Below the pieces are notes generated by a model, which did not search any database, was not told the origin of the DNA, and saw nothing but the letters and a program-made list of their open reading frames with translations. DNA of 64,000 nucleotides from Sitta carolinensis (taxonomy: Eukaryota; Chordata; Aves; Passeriformes; Sittidae), in NCBI GenBank assembly GCA_032173965.1, contig CM063284.1, positions 119,820,410 to 119,884,409 of the forward strand, in the 5' to 3' direction. Shown piece after piece: positions 38,067-49,432 of this stretch. A program made the position numbers and the translations under genes. Position 1 is the first letter of the stretch, and every line of letters begins with the position of its first letter.

Positions 38067-40420
38067 GTGTTACCAGCTTGCTGTCTTCAGTCTTGCAAGA
38101 AGGTTTGCGAGTGGTGAAAAAGGAGGAAGGATGTGGCGAGTCACTTTGTTCCTACCATGGAGCTCTTCTCTTTGAAAGCTGCTCTGAATGCTCACAGGGC
38201 ACTCTGGCTCTTATTAGCAGGCAGCTGAGCAATAGCCTGGGTGTGTATGCATTCCCACTGCCTTGAATGAACACACAGGTTTCCCTTTTTCATAGATCAT
38301 TTCACAGGAAGCAGGATTCAGCCCTAAGATTTACTGTACTGCATTATTCGCACTTCTTCTAATAAATCATTCTGCTTATTTGAAAAATAAAGCCAAACTG
38401 TTTTCCATGTGTGAATTTTCCCCTTGCTCTTCATTGATTCCTGAGGAAAGTCTTAAATTTCTCAAAGGTCAATGGGAAGTAACGCTTTCTGCTACAAACA
38501 GAATAAAACTTAGGCATTGATATCAAAAATCACAAGACTGAGAGTAGTTTGATATGGATTATTTGCCATTGTATTCCCAGCACAAACATTTCTAAAAGCT
38601 ATTCTAAATGATGCCTTAATGTAAAAGCAAATAAGGTGCATTATAGACTTCAATCAGGAAGGATTTGTCTCCAGAGCTTGTATAAGCATTGAACCAAAAT
38701 ATTCATCTGACTGAGTGCAACTGATATATAGAGGAGTCATCCAAAGTAAAATTTGTAAGAGGCAGGGAATTTGCATTTAGTTAGTGCTCAAGCCATAGGA
38801 GTATGCACATCTTCCTATTGATCTGCACCATTTCCCTGAGTTTTGCATTCTGAGTGCAAAGAAATTCAGCAGAATTGCTGTCTCATTTGTTTTATTAGAT
38901 AAAAATGACAAATTGCCCCACAACTCCAGCCACTTCCTATCTATGCGAGGAAGAAGTATATTCTAGATCAGCTGGTAGATTGCAGCTTAAGCTGTGTGAA
39001 GAAGCAGCCTTGCCCACATCTCTTGAAGAAACTCAGCAAATACTTGGGCTCAAATGGTATTTTACTTCTTAAATTGTGCCACTGTACACTGTCTTTCCAC
39101 TACCAAGATCCTGAGGGTAGAGGGCTCACTGCCCAAGGAAGTAGCATTCTGCTTAAGGCAAAGCACCAGTTCCCAGAACTTCTCCCCTCATGCAGACAAC
39201 ATACTGTGGCTCTTCAGGGTGGTGGCCCCAGCTCCCACTGGGGTCAGGACCTAATCCTCTTCAGTCCAACATTTTGCTTGCTTTTTGGTCTCTTGCCCTG
39301 TCCTCCCAATTCTCTATTATTTGTATAATCAGTACCTCAAAATATGACACCCCAATTACTCTTAGAGTCTTCACTGTAAAAAACATCTTGCAAAATGTCA
39401 GAAAGAAGTAAAAACTAATGAGTATGTTGGTAGTTCCAGTGGTTTTGACCCTTTCTACAGCCTAATGTACTACCCAGTGAAATCTATATAAACCAGCTAC
39501 TGAATAGAGCAGTGGGTAAAGAGATCACAGCATCATCTGGATACATCACATCAGGCATAATTTGTCTGGTGCGCTTTTCATCTTCCCTAGAACTGAAGCA
39601 CCAAAAAACATAAGCCAAAAAAATGGCCATATGTGCTGAGATCTGAAAAAGTCCATTACATTCATATGCCCCTGCATACAACCCATATAAAGGCAGGGTG
39701 GCTCCTAGATATATCCCTTTGTAGAGATGCCCACCTGTGATGAAAATCCATAACAACTTTAAAGACTTGGTACCTTGGTTGCCAAACATAGTTCTTGAGG
39801 TATAAGAATAGACTGAGAAGCGACACTGAATTTCTTGTCTGACAAAATTCACTAACTTCTGTGTCAGAAGTGGCCATTCCCAGTTTTCTGGTTCTCCTCA
39901 GGTGCTCCCCATTCGGTCAAGGAGAGCATGAGTATCCTGCTGACAGACAGTGCCTGAGTTCATGTGCCCTGAAGACTGTGGGCCAGATGGTAAAAAACAC
40001 AAGCTGAGAGGAGAGCCACAGACAGCAAAGGATTATAACTTATATCAGCAAGTTTTATCTCCTGCTTGTGTTTTGTTTTCCAAATGAGGAAGTTTCACCT
40101 GCTTTGAAGTGCCTGTTCCAGAATTTCCAGAGGGCCTTAATCTATTATCTGTGTCAGTAAGTGCATACCTGGAGGGAAAACTTAGTCATAACAGCAGGTT
40201 TGCAAGAGCAGAGGGCTGACCAGCTGGAGGAATGAGGAAGCACTCTGACAGCTACTCATTTATAATACATGGAGGCAGGAAAGTGCAGATCAGCTCTGCT
40301 GCAGTTACTGTGCATTAGGGTACCTGAATAGCCCACTTTTTATTGGAGCACCTCTAAGCACTTTACAGCTGAGTTCTCAGGAATAAACTGTGACTTTTCG
40401 AAAATGCTCGAGCTCTGGTG

Positions 40421-40440
40421 AAAACAAAACAAAACAAAAA
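40421..40440. repeat. (AAAAC)n short tandem repeat
   Basis: Three AAAAC units followed by five A, a pentanucleotide microsatellite of about 20 bp. Confidence 0.9.
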
Positions 40441-41520
40441 CTGAAGAGTCAGTCTGGGGTCCAAGATAAAGGAAAGTAGAATGAGGATTGTTTTTTACTT
40501 AACAATTCAGTGAAATGCTCCCACTCATGCAAAAAAGATTAGGGATCTCTCAATTTCTCTTCTACTTTTCTATATCCCTAAACACATGTGGCTCAGGAAA
40601 GCACAAATGCAAATGTTCTGCATTTAGAAAATAAGGGCTGTGAAAAACAGAGAGTCCAAAGTGATGGTGACTTTCATACACAGTATTAAATGTATCCTTA
40701 AGGGCAGGGACCCTGGCATTTTTAATGAAATTCTGAAGACCCTACTGCCTCTTCCTTTTTTTAACAATTTTTTTTAGCACAAAAGTGTCCACATTCAGCA
40801 CTGACTCATTAGCCTAAAACCAAAACAAGCATGCTTAACTTTAACTAGTAAGTTAATTTGTAAGATTTTACTGCTAACACCTAAAGTTGAGCCTCCTTAG
40901 GAGTTTTATGGTTTTACAGGCAGGTTCACAATTGCTTTATAGCTTTTTTTTAATTTGATTTTCAAGCAACATAAACAAAACCATGCGGGAAAATTCTTGT
41001 TGTATCAGAGGAATCAACAGATTTAAATGTAAAGGACAGTCAACTGTGCAAAAAATAAAGGAAAAATAAAGAAAATAAAATTCCAGAAACTGTTTTTTAC
41101 CACCAATGTTGTACAAATACTATAATTCACAAACTTGTTTCGTGGGCACATACTGACATATCCATAGTTCACCCCACCCCTTCAATCTCTGCTCTGTTGG
41201 ATAACATAAAGAACAAACTTTGACAGCTGTCAGCAAATACTGACAGACTCTATCCAGGGATGCTCAGCCTTTTTACAATCAGAAATCTACAAGCTCTGCC
41301 TCTCTCACCTTCAGTTCATGAAGATGCTTTGAAGGATGCAAAAAAATGTCTTTGTTCTTTAAACAGTATCAGTGCAATTTCTTAAGAAAAGCACTGCATT
41401 TTGCCATAACTTTTGAGTACAATTTTAGCACCAAAAACTGATTTTGAGCACAGTGCTTTAGTATCAGAACCAGACTTGCTGATCTTGTGTCCACAGCAAC
41501 TTTCCTTTAAAAAATTGAAA

Positions 41521-41588
41521 TCTCCCCTTCCTTCCTCCCTCTCTCACTCCTTCCTTAACTCCCTTCCTCTCTATTTTTCTCTTTCTTC
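41521..41588. repeat. CT-rich (pyrimidine) low-complexity tract
   Basis: About 68 bp of almost pure pyrimidine built from ccttcctccctctctc-like words. It causes a spurious Ser/Leu/Pro-rich open frame at 41413-41598. It lies about 430 bp upstream of the exon B acceptor. Confidence 0.9.
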
Positions 41589-41999
41589 TGTCATTTGATA
41601 AAATGGAAAGAGTATTAACATTTTCATTGTTGATCCCAATATTTTACATATTTTACTGGCACATTGACTAATAATTCAGTGTGTGTAGCATACTCCTTTT
41701 CTACAGGTGCATTTAAAGAACTGTTGACCTATACATTTGATACAGTTTTGACACTATTTCTAGATTAATCCGTATTTTAGCTTTTTTTTTAAGTCTGAGA
41801 AAAAAAAAATCATTCTGTCTTCCTGGAATCCTTAAAAATATTTTTCTTAGCATAGAAAAATTGTGATCTTTTCTCCCAAAATTGCCAAAGCTATGGAGCG
41901 AAGCACACTGATGTTCAGAGGCAATCTAATCACTGATACTTTACTTTTAATAGCATATTAACAGCTGATATATTCACACTGTCTTTTACAGCACTGTGA

Positions 42000-42293
<294 letters not shown>

Positions 42294-42344
42294 TGAAGAT
42301 GACAAATTCAGCAATCGCTCTTAAATCACTGCCTGAAATGAAAC

Positions 42345-42921
42345 TGTTCTTGGCTGTGAGAGAGTTCATTTCCTTCCTGGTAGATGTCGTAGTGTTGTGT
42401 TTTAGATTTAGCATGAGAATAATCTTGATAACAAAACAAAGTTTATAATTGTTGCTAAGTAGTGCATATACTAAGTCAAAACTTTTCAGTGTCTCATGCC
42501 CTGACAGCAAGAAGGCTGGAGGCACAAGAATCTGGGAGGGGACAGAGCTGGACCAGCTGCTCTAAACCAGCCAACGGGATATTCCATACCATAGGTCATC
42601 ATGCTCAGTACATAAACTGGGGGAAAGCCGGCCAGCGGGTGCTGTTTGGAAACTGGTTGGATATTGGTGAATGAGTGGTGAATAGTTCTGTTGCGCATTA
42701 CTTGGAGGTTTGGGAGTTTTTTGTGGAGTTTATTTCTCTCTCTTTTTGTTGCCTCTGACTATTATTATTATTACATTTCATTTAAATCGTTAAACTGTTC
42801 TTATCTCAGTCCATGGATTTACCTTCTTTTCTATTCTCCTCTCCATCCCACTGTGACAGGAGGTGGGGAGTGAAAGGGAACTGAGTGGTACTTGGTTGCT
42901 GACTGGGGTTAAACCACAACA
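42345..42921 (+). mobile_element. LTR of an avian ERVL/GGLTR-like endogenous retrovirus, sense to SULF1
   Basis: This 577-bp LTR has TG and CA termini (tgttcttggctgtgagag at the start, ggttaaaccacaaca at the end). It shares its order of blocks with the antisense LTR at 21376-21929: agtttataattgttgctaag, then gagaaggctgg-like, then gggaggggacagag, then cgggatattccatacca, then tgctcagtacataaactggg. The last block is a TATA-type promoter element (acataaa). A (att)n stretch at about 42763-42776 and attaaactgttcttatctca near 42790 correspond to the R/U5 part. Three of five flanking bases match between the two sides (gaaac and ggagc), so no convincing target duplication is seen. The LTR lies 84 bp inside intron 2, in the same direction as SULF1. 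Confidence 0.85.
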
Positions 42922-43300
42922 GGAGCAGCTGTTATCCCAATCTTGCTGTGCAGGACAGAGGTTAAATATTATGGAGAGTAAGGGTAGTACTGCCTGCTGG
43001 TCCACCTCTGCAGCAACAGCCACGTAAAGAAACCCACTGGTAGTGAAGCAGCATATTTTCCTGTTTGGATGTCCCAGGTGGGAAATAAGCTGTTGGGCAG
43101 TTACACCTACGGTGAAAGAGGTGCATTTTAGTGGCATTGTGGGTCTGAACTGGCAGCTCCAGACGTGATTATGGTCAGCATTGCGTCCTACTTGTGGACA
43201 GCTGCAAGCAGTTATGCAAGAAGATGTCAGGGCCAGGGTGGGAACTGGTGCCAAAGACCTCACAGGAGTGGACGAACTGTCATGGGGGCAAAACAAGGTG
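42922..43300 (+). mobile_element. Probable internal (5'/gag-leader) remnant of the same endogenous retrovirus
   Basis: The sequence directly downstream of the LTR keeps the LTR's less AT-rich composition and ends near 43300, where the DNA becomes AT-rich again. It contains a short plus-strand frame starting at the ATG at 42971 (context attATGGAG) that stops after 18 codons. Word patterns such as gcagctccagacgtg and aagatgtcagggccagggtg resemble, as I recall, the leader and gag start of bird ERVL elements. No primer-binding site can be recognised right after the LTR, and all frames are disrupted. The minus-strand open frame of 168 codons across this segment and the LTR (42790-43296) looks like a shadow. 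Alternatively this is ordinary flanking DNA and the LTR is solo. Confidence 0.35.
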
Positions 43301-43388
43301 AATGGTATAATTTAAACTTTGCCATGGGGTGATATTTCATTTGCATTTTCTGAAAAGGAATAGAAACATGCCTTTAAGAAGGATTGTT

Positions 43389-44189
43389 CTACTGTGCACC
43401 AATAAGATTTGATAGTTTTCTTGTAAATTCCTGGTGGTTTTCCGTAGTCAGGAGATCCCTTTCCTGTCTACAAAGAACTCTTCTTATTCCTCTCGTCTGT
43501 GCTTCAGCTTGATGTAAAACTCGATTCATTTCTGCATCATCTATCCCCAAAGATTGAGTCTGTAGACACATTAGGCTCCAGCCTAACTTCCCCTTTGCAA
43601 GGTACCGGAGTTGTGCGAGGTCGTCAGAGTGCAGTTCATCCAGAAGTGTCGTTCAGCCACAAAGACTCCCCTTTACAGAGCAAGGAGGCACAGATCTCCT
43701 GCCAGCAGCCTTCCTTACAATGTAACTGGCAGCAAAGAAACTTGTTTCTATGGGCAGCTTAGGCACAAGAAGGGATTGCTTTCAAGACATAGAGCTGGCA
43801 AATGTCTCCATGCTGTCTGCTAGTCCTAAATCTCTTAAAGCTGCTACATCCAGCTCCTCAAGTTTATCTGCCTCTCTGCTATCTTTTCTTCACCACACAA
43901 ATAGTCCACTCTTTTTTCTTCTTCTCTCTGCATCTCTAGTTCTGGAGAACTTCTGCTTCCTGTATTAGAAACAAAACCAGACAAATCTTTGACTTTTTTA
44001 GACCTGGTGTTGGCTCTGACATGTGAGCTGAACAGTACTTTATTCTCTATTAAGCTGGTCTCAGTGAAGTTGCCATCTGAGTACAGCACTGCTAAGCCTG
44101 AGTAGGGGTCAGCAAAAAGGCTTTGGAGGAGAAAATGAAGGAAGAGCAAATTGACCATCACTGTTTGAAAAGGTGCTGCTGAATTTGAC
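43389..44189 (-). pseudogene. Degenerate coding-like tract of unknown identity, antisense in SULF1 intron 2
   Basis: On the minus strand about 800 bp can be read with protein-like composition despite damage. An upstream frame is open from about 44189 to 43844. It includes a hydrophobic segment (MVNLLFLHFLLQSLF) followed by ADPYSGLAVLYSDGNFTE, with one NFT sequon. Near 43860 the protein-like signal jumps to another frame (EELDVAALRDLGLADSMETF). That frame runs to a TAG at 43389-43391 and is interrupted only by TGA at 43782-43784 and TGA at 43653-43655, each one transition away from an Arg codon (CGA). The last part (DDAEMNRVLHQAEAQTRGIR, then RQERDLLTTENHQEFTRKL) looks like charged alpha-helix. 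A 3' splice-like tract (cttatattttag on the minus strand) precedes the upstream end. I do not recognise the protein. It could be a processed pseudogene, a dead exon of an old antisense gene, or part of a mobile element. Confidence 0.45.
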
Positions 44190-45620
44190 CTAAAATATAA
44201 GCTTTATCTCATGACTTACATCTCAGAAATCCTCTCTGCTTGATGTATGGCTGCTTCATGTGGGACCTTTAGTGTTCTTAAAACATTAGTACCTTACTGG
44301 CTTGTCATCTATGTTTTGCACAACTAAATGCTTCACACATAAACTGGACAGCTCTGTCTCTAGCCCTTTCTGCCCCTCTGAGGGTAACCACTGCTTTAAG
44401 CATATCTTCTGCACTGCCTTTTGTTATGAAGACATGTGGAGATGCTTACTAAATGCAGACTTGACCCTATTACATAGAAAGGAAAAAGGGGTCAAAAGGA
44501 AAGGAACAGGAAAAAAGAACTTTTCAAAGGCAGGCAGAGACAACATCAGTCCTAAAACTGTCAGGATAGGTGAGTTTTAACAAAGGGCAGAAAAGTGTAG
44601 AAGAAAATGGAAACAAATGGAAATACCTGCATGAATCTCCAGTTCTGACTGAGGTACGTTGTTCAATCCTACAATACTATGGCTGCAAAAGATTTATATT
44701 TTTACTCCTTGCAAGATAAGCCTACCTTCTAATTAAGCCACAATTATTTTTTGAGGTGGTAGCTTAATTAACTGCAGATCTTATAATTCACTTTTCAAGG
44801 ATACTATTGCCTTATTAAAAAGTCACCAAAAGTCTGTTAGCCAAGTAATAATCTATACTTCACAGCTAGAAAGTTTAGTAAAATTATAATGACTCATAAT
44901 ACCTGGGAGTCAAGAATAATTGGGAGTGAAAATGAGAAAACTGTGGAGACAGGTTGCAGGTTTTATAGATATTTACCCTGTGCATTTCTACGTGCTATGA
45001 CAGTAAATCAGCAACCTCCTCAATGGGAAACTGAGACACAGAAAGAGAAGGGAATGACGAAGGCCAGTCACAGTTTGGTGACAGTCACAATAAGGCACCT
45101 GGCCAGAGAGCTCCAGTCTGGATGGGACAATGTACAATACCTCCAACCTGGCACTATCTAATAATGGGGATTTATACATTTTTTGCCTAGGATCGAATTA
45201 ATATATGTCAATGGAAGTACAAGGGCAGAAGAGTGTTTCTGTAATGTCCTCACTTCTGCTCGCTCCAAATAGCTTTCAATATCTATAAAGCATCCATTGT
45301 CTAAACCTGCAGCAGCCTTTACTAGGCCCCTCTATTGCAACTGATCACATGTGTGCAGACTGTTATGAGGGGAGTTCTGCTGAAGCCACGAGGACTCCAC
45401 ACTAGCACAGCAGGCCCTTTAAAGTGAGGTCTGAAACGTGCTCTAATAAACTGCGCTTATAATTAGAGCCCACTGGGGAAACCTGGCAAAGGACAGAATG
45501 TTTTTTTCTTTCCTTTTTCTGTTTTATTCTTCTACTCTGATGTGACCTGAGGGCAACGTTGCATTTCATGGAAACATCCCTTTTTGAAGATTGTATGTCA
45601 GTGCTAAATCATAGGCAGAC

Positions 45621-45703
45621 ACCGTGCAGGACACTAGCAGGGCAGGCAGCATTCAGAAACAATACCGTGCAGTAGCAGGGCAGACAATATTCAGAAATAA
45701 CAC
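45621..45703. repeat. Imperfect tandem duplication, about 40-43 bp unit
   Basis: Two neighbouring copies (45621-45663 and 45664-45703) share accgtgcag, tagcagggcag and attcagaaa, and differ by a short indel and a few substitutions. This is a local duplication with no evident function. Confidence 0.8.
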
Positions 45704-48488
45704 TGCCAAACCAAAACCACTTTTGCTTCTAATTACAATTTTCCAGAACTATTAAGGATGTTTCAGTGTTTACAGTTTCCCTTATCCACAAGCTGTATGT
45801 TAATGCAGCAATGAACCAATGGCACAGCTTCTTGATTGTCCACAAAACTGGTAATATTAAATTTGAATTTGTAGGACATAGCAGGGAAAGTACACAGTAA
45901 AGAGGCAGAAAGAGAAAACAAAGCAGCTCTGGAGAGTTTCAGCGATGACATTTGTTTTAATTACATAGGATCCAGGCACTGACAGTAGAGAGGAGAAAGG
46001 GTCCCTCACTTTCAAATTTTTTGAAAATTGTGAGAAAAACTTGAGAATTTTTCTTTCATCTCATAGTTTTTAATGTCAGTAGATATTCCTTCAGCTATTT
46101 AGATTTAGAAGTTTAGTTCATAAATTTATTAACTGCAGGAGGTAGAGATTTCACTTTGTGCTTTGCAAAGTATTGCTTGGTCATTTGCTGTTCTTCAGTC
46201 TCATAATTTCTCTATCTTCTACTGCTCTGTCCCAGTCCTATGGCATGTAGTCTTGCCTCTCAGATGTGCCCTTTGCTGTTGCTGGTTCCCTTTGTCATTC
46301 ACCTACACAAACACAAAGGAAAACCCCAGAAGTGCAACCTTGGTTTCAATAGTAGGAAAGGGGGATTGTGCTACATCTTAATAACTGAGCAGCAGCCAAG
46401 CATAATCTTGGTATTTTAGAATACAAACCATCACATGAGAATAACCAACATTCAGAAGGTATAAATAAAATAAACATTTTATTTTAAAATAGTGGGTCAT
46501 ACTTTGCATGCTGTAGGATTTTGCATTTTTACCAGCTGAAGTTTCATCCCTTTGCAAATATGAAAAAAAGTATGAGTTTAAAATTCTTACCCTGACTTAA
46601 CACACCTATGCACTCTAAAGCCTCTCTGCTTAATGTTACTTTGTAGAATTACTACTCACTAATTCTCTCTCCTCTTAGACCTTCACAGCCAGTGTAACTG
46701 TGCAGGAGAGGGACTCTGCCTTGGCTCAGCAGCTGCCAACAGTCTCCCAGCTCCATGCCAAACACAGGACCAGGCTCTTTCTTCACAGAATACCTCCTGA
46801 AAGAACAGGGATCACCAAATTAGGCAATTATTTGCTTGCACATTTTGGAATTATCTTTGGGAAGATGTATTTCCCAGTATTTTATTTCTTGCTCAGATAG
46901 ATCAACTGATTAGAATAACATTCAAGATTCACACCTGCGAGTGTTCTGATGTCATTTGTAGGACGAAAATGGTAGCATGCTGTGCTAAGCAGCTCAAATG
47001 TTAGTTTTGAAACAGCTTCATTTGTAAAACTCCCAACTTAAGAAGTGACACCAAGATGCGCCTATCTGGCATGTTTTGACATTAGTCACAGACTTCTGTG
47101 CAGTGATGAACAGAAATGGTCACTTGGTTGACAACTGGCTAATGTGTTCAACAGCATGTGTCAGTGTGTCCATGGACATCTGTCACTTATGCGTACATTT
47201 CTTGGTGTAATGGCCAAAGAACTAATAAAGCACTGAGATGACAGGAAGCTGAAATCTAAGGAGTATTTAAACTGTGCACTATTCCCTTCTGACACACAGG
47301 GACATGTTAATCTTTCATAAAGAGAGCAAAAGCTATGCCTCCTGAAGGTGTGGGCAGACAATAAGTTTCCTCTGGAGGCAAAGCCAGTGTGTTTCCTATT
47401 CACAGCCTTGCAGTTCGAATCACTGCCAGCATTTGCTATTTTTAATCTGCATCATTTCAGTGACCTAATTTGTATCCCACCTCATGCACCTTTTCAGAGG
47501 AGAGAGGGTGGCACAATATGAACAAGTGAGCAGAGAATGTGTCTTGGTTTTCAGATTATTTCTAAAACGAAAATAGAGAACTGAATTTTCAGATTCTTTC
47601 TTAATTGGTATGAAATATTCTGGGAAACATCAAACAATTTAATTTGTAAATATTTTAAATAATTAAAAATATGTCTCACTTTTCAGAATAATTTGCACTT
47701 TCTGTCTATGAAAAAATGAATAAATGAGAGTGAAATGTGCTGAATGTATGCACAAAGTGCACAGAAACTGAAATGTAGAAGAGGAAAAATGCCAAAAGGA
47801 TAACATTCAGGATTTGCTAGTTCTATGGTATCATGTGAAGTGAAACTTTTTTGGTTTCTGTCCAGGACCTCATGAAAAACCACAGTATATCTGCCTACTT
47901 ATGCTTAAAGCAGAATTCTATGCTATTAAATATCATGCAGAAAACCATACACTAAAAGACTTTTAACAAGTTTATGTATTCAAAGTGCTTAATTTAGGAA
48001 AATCTGAGTAGAATATTGTCTATGCAACAATTTTGTTTCTTGATCCCATGGCCAAGTAATAGTCTTGGCTACATAGCAACATACCACTTTATGGAGGGTG
48101 AAATTCCTTGGTTTGAAAAGATAAACTAGTTCTATCAAAAGACACAGTGTTGGTATCCACATCAGCAAGGATGAGGGGTCTCATGTCCCATCTGCCACAT
48201 TCCATTGCTCACTTGCTGAGAAACTAACAAAGTGGAGTTTTATCACATACATGGGGCTGGGCACACTGCTATAGGTTTTCAGATGTCTTATGAAGGGAAG
48301 GAACCAGTGAGACTCAGGAGTCCTTTCAGACATTGTTGGGTCCTTCACTCTGACCAGAAGCACTTCTGACTCACTCCATCCTACCCCATTAGGCAGTTCA
48401 GTGTCTACTCCTCAGTTTTCTGGCCCTGCAAGACATCACCTTGGCCTCTGCTCTGAGCCTTGTCCTTCTGCTTGTCTGTCCTCAAGTC

Positions 48489-48537
48489 ATTCCCTTCCTC
48501 CCTCCCTCTCTCCCTCACTCCCTCCCTTCTTTCTCAG
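48489..48537. repeat. CT-rich low-complexity tract
   Basis: A near-pure pyrimidine tract made of ccctccctctctccctcac-like words. It sits inside a low-complexity Ser/Pro/Leu-rich open frame (48401-48928) that I do not regard as a gene. Confidence 0.85.
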
Positions 48538-49409
48538 GTCCAGTCAGTTCTTGACAGACACATCCTGTTCCCTCTGCTTACCATTAACAATCTCCTTTTC
48601 CAGCCTGATCAGCAAATCTGCTTCTCCCACCCGCCTTGTCAATCAGCTTCTTTCTCCTTTTTGCACTCATTGTCCCATTTCTTGGTTGACATTGCCAGGC
48701 CTGGGCCCCCAAGCCCCCACTGCTTCTTCCCCCCACTCAGCTCCTTTGCTGGATTTCCTGCCATTCCCCAGACTGCTTGTCCTTATCGGGTCACCTCCTG
48801 CCCTCTGCATTTCAATCCACTTTCTCCCACCTACTGACACTACTCACAGGTGGATAGGGAATAAATGTCCTGAGGTGTCCATATCTCCAGCACATGTAAA
48901 TTGCAGGGTTTCATTCAAAGGATTCTAATAGATGCCTCCTTGACAGAGAGGCCATCATGCCTTTCACAGAGTTCCTGCTCTCAGTGCAGAGCATGTAAGT
49001 GCTATCAAATGAAATCTCACATAATTTTTTTCAGATGTTAAGCCTAATTCCTTTTCCATTACTATGGTTCTCAAAGATGGCTACTGTTTGGGCTAAAAAG
49101 TCTCAAAAAATTCAGCCTGAGGCAGACATTCAGTGTGGAAAATTTAAGTTCAAGTATAAGAAAGTTATAAGCAGCTGAAAACAGGGTCTTATAATGAGAA
49201 GTGTCAGACAACATCAGTATTGGAAAGTGCTACCAGCTTGGCCCATAATGCAGGCTTTGTTAAAGACATCATCTGGGCTAACAATTGCTATATCAAGTTA
49301 TAGGCTAATGCCTTTTGCAACTGCTGAGTTATAAAATCCTTAATGATCTTTTTGGTTGCAATGGTAAACCTGGCAGCAATGAGGAAAGACCCACAAAGGT
49401 GGAGAAAAA

Positions 49410-49432
49410 GTAGAAAACCTGAGGTTTTCTAC
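49410..49432. repeat. Perfect 23-nt palindrome (11-bp arms, 1-nt centre)
   Basis: The arm gtagaaaacct (49410-49420), a single g, and the exact reverse complement aggttttctac (49422-49432). With almost no loop it would form a cruciform or serve as a symmetric protein-binding site rather than an RNA hairpin. It may also be chance. Confidence 0.85.

Noticed and set aside
42338..42926. Target-site duplication around the sense LTR
   Set aside because: The flanking pentamers gaaac and ggagc agree at only three of five positions, and the right flank may be internal ERV sequence.
42790..43296. Minus-strand open frame of 168 codons
   Set aside because: It runs antisense through the 3' end of the LTR and the adjoining ERV-like segment and has no recognisable protein features.
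48401..48928. Plus-strand open frame of 175 codons
   Set aside because: It is dominated by Ser/Pro/Leu from a CT-rich low-complexity tract, and a parallel frame is also open. No domain or gene structure is seen.
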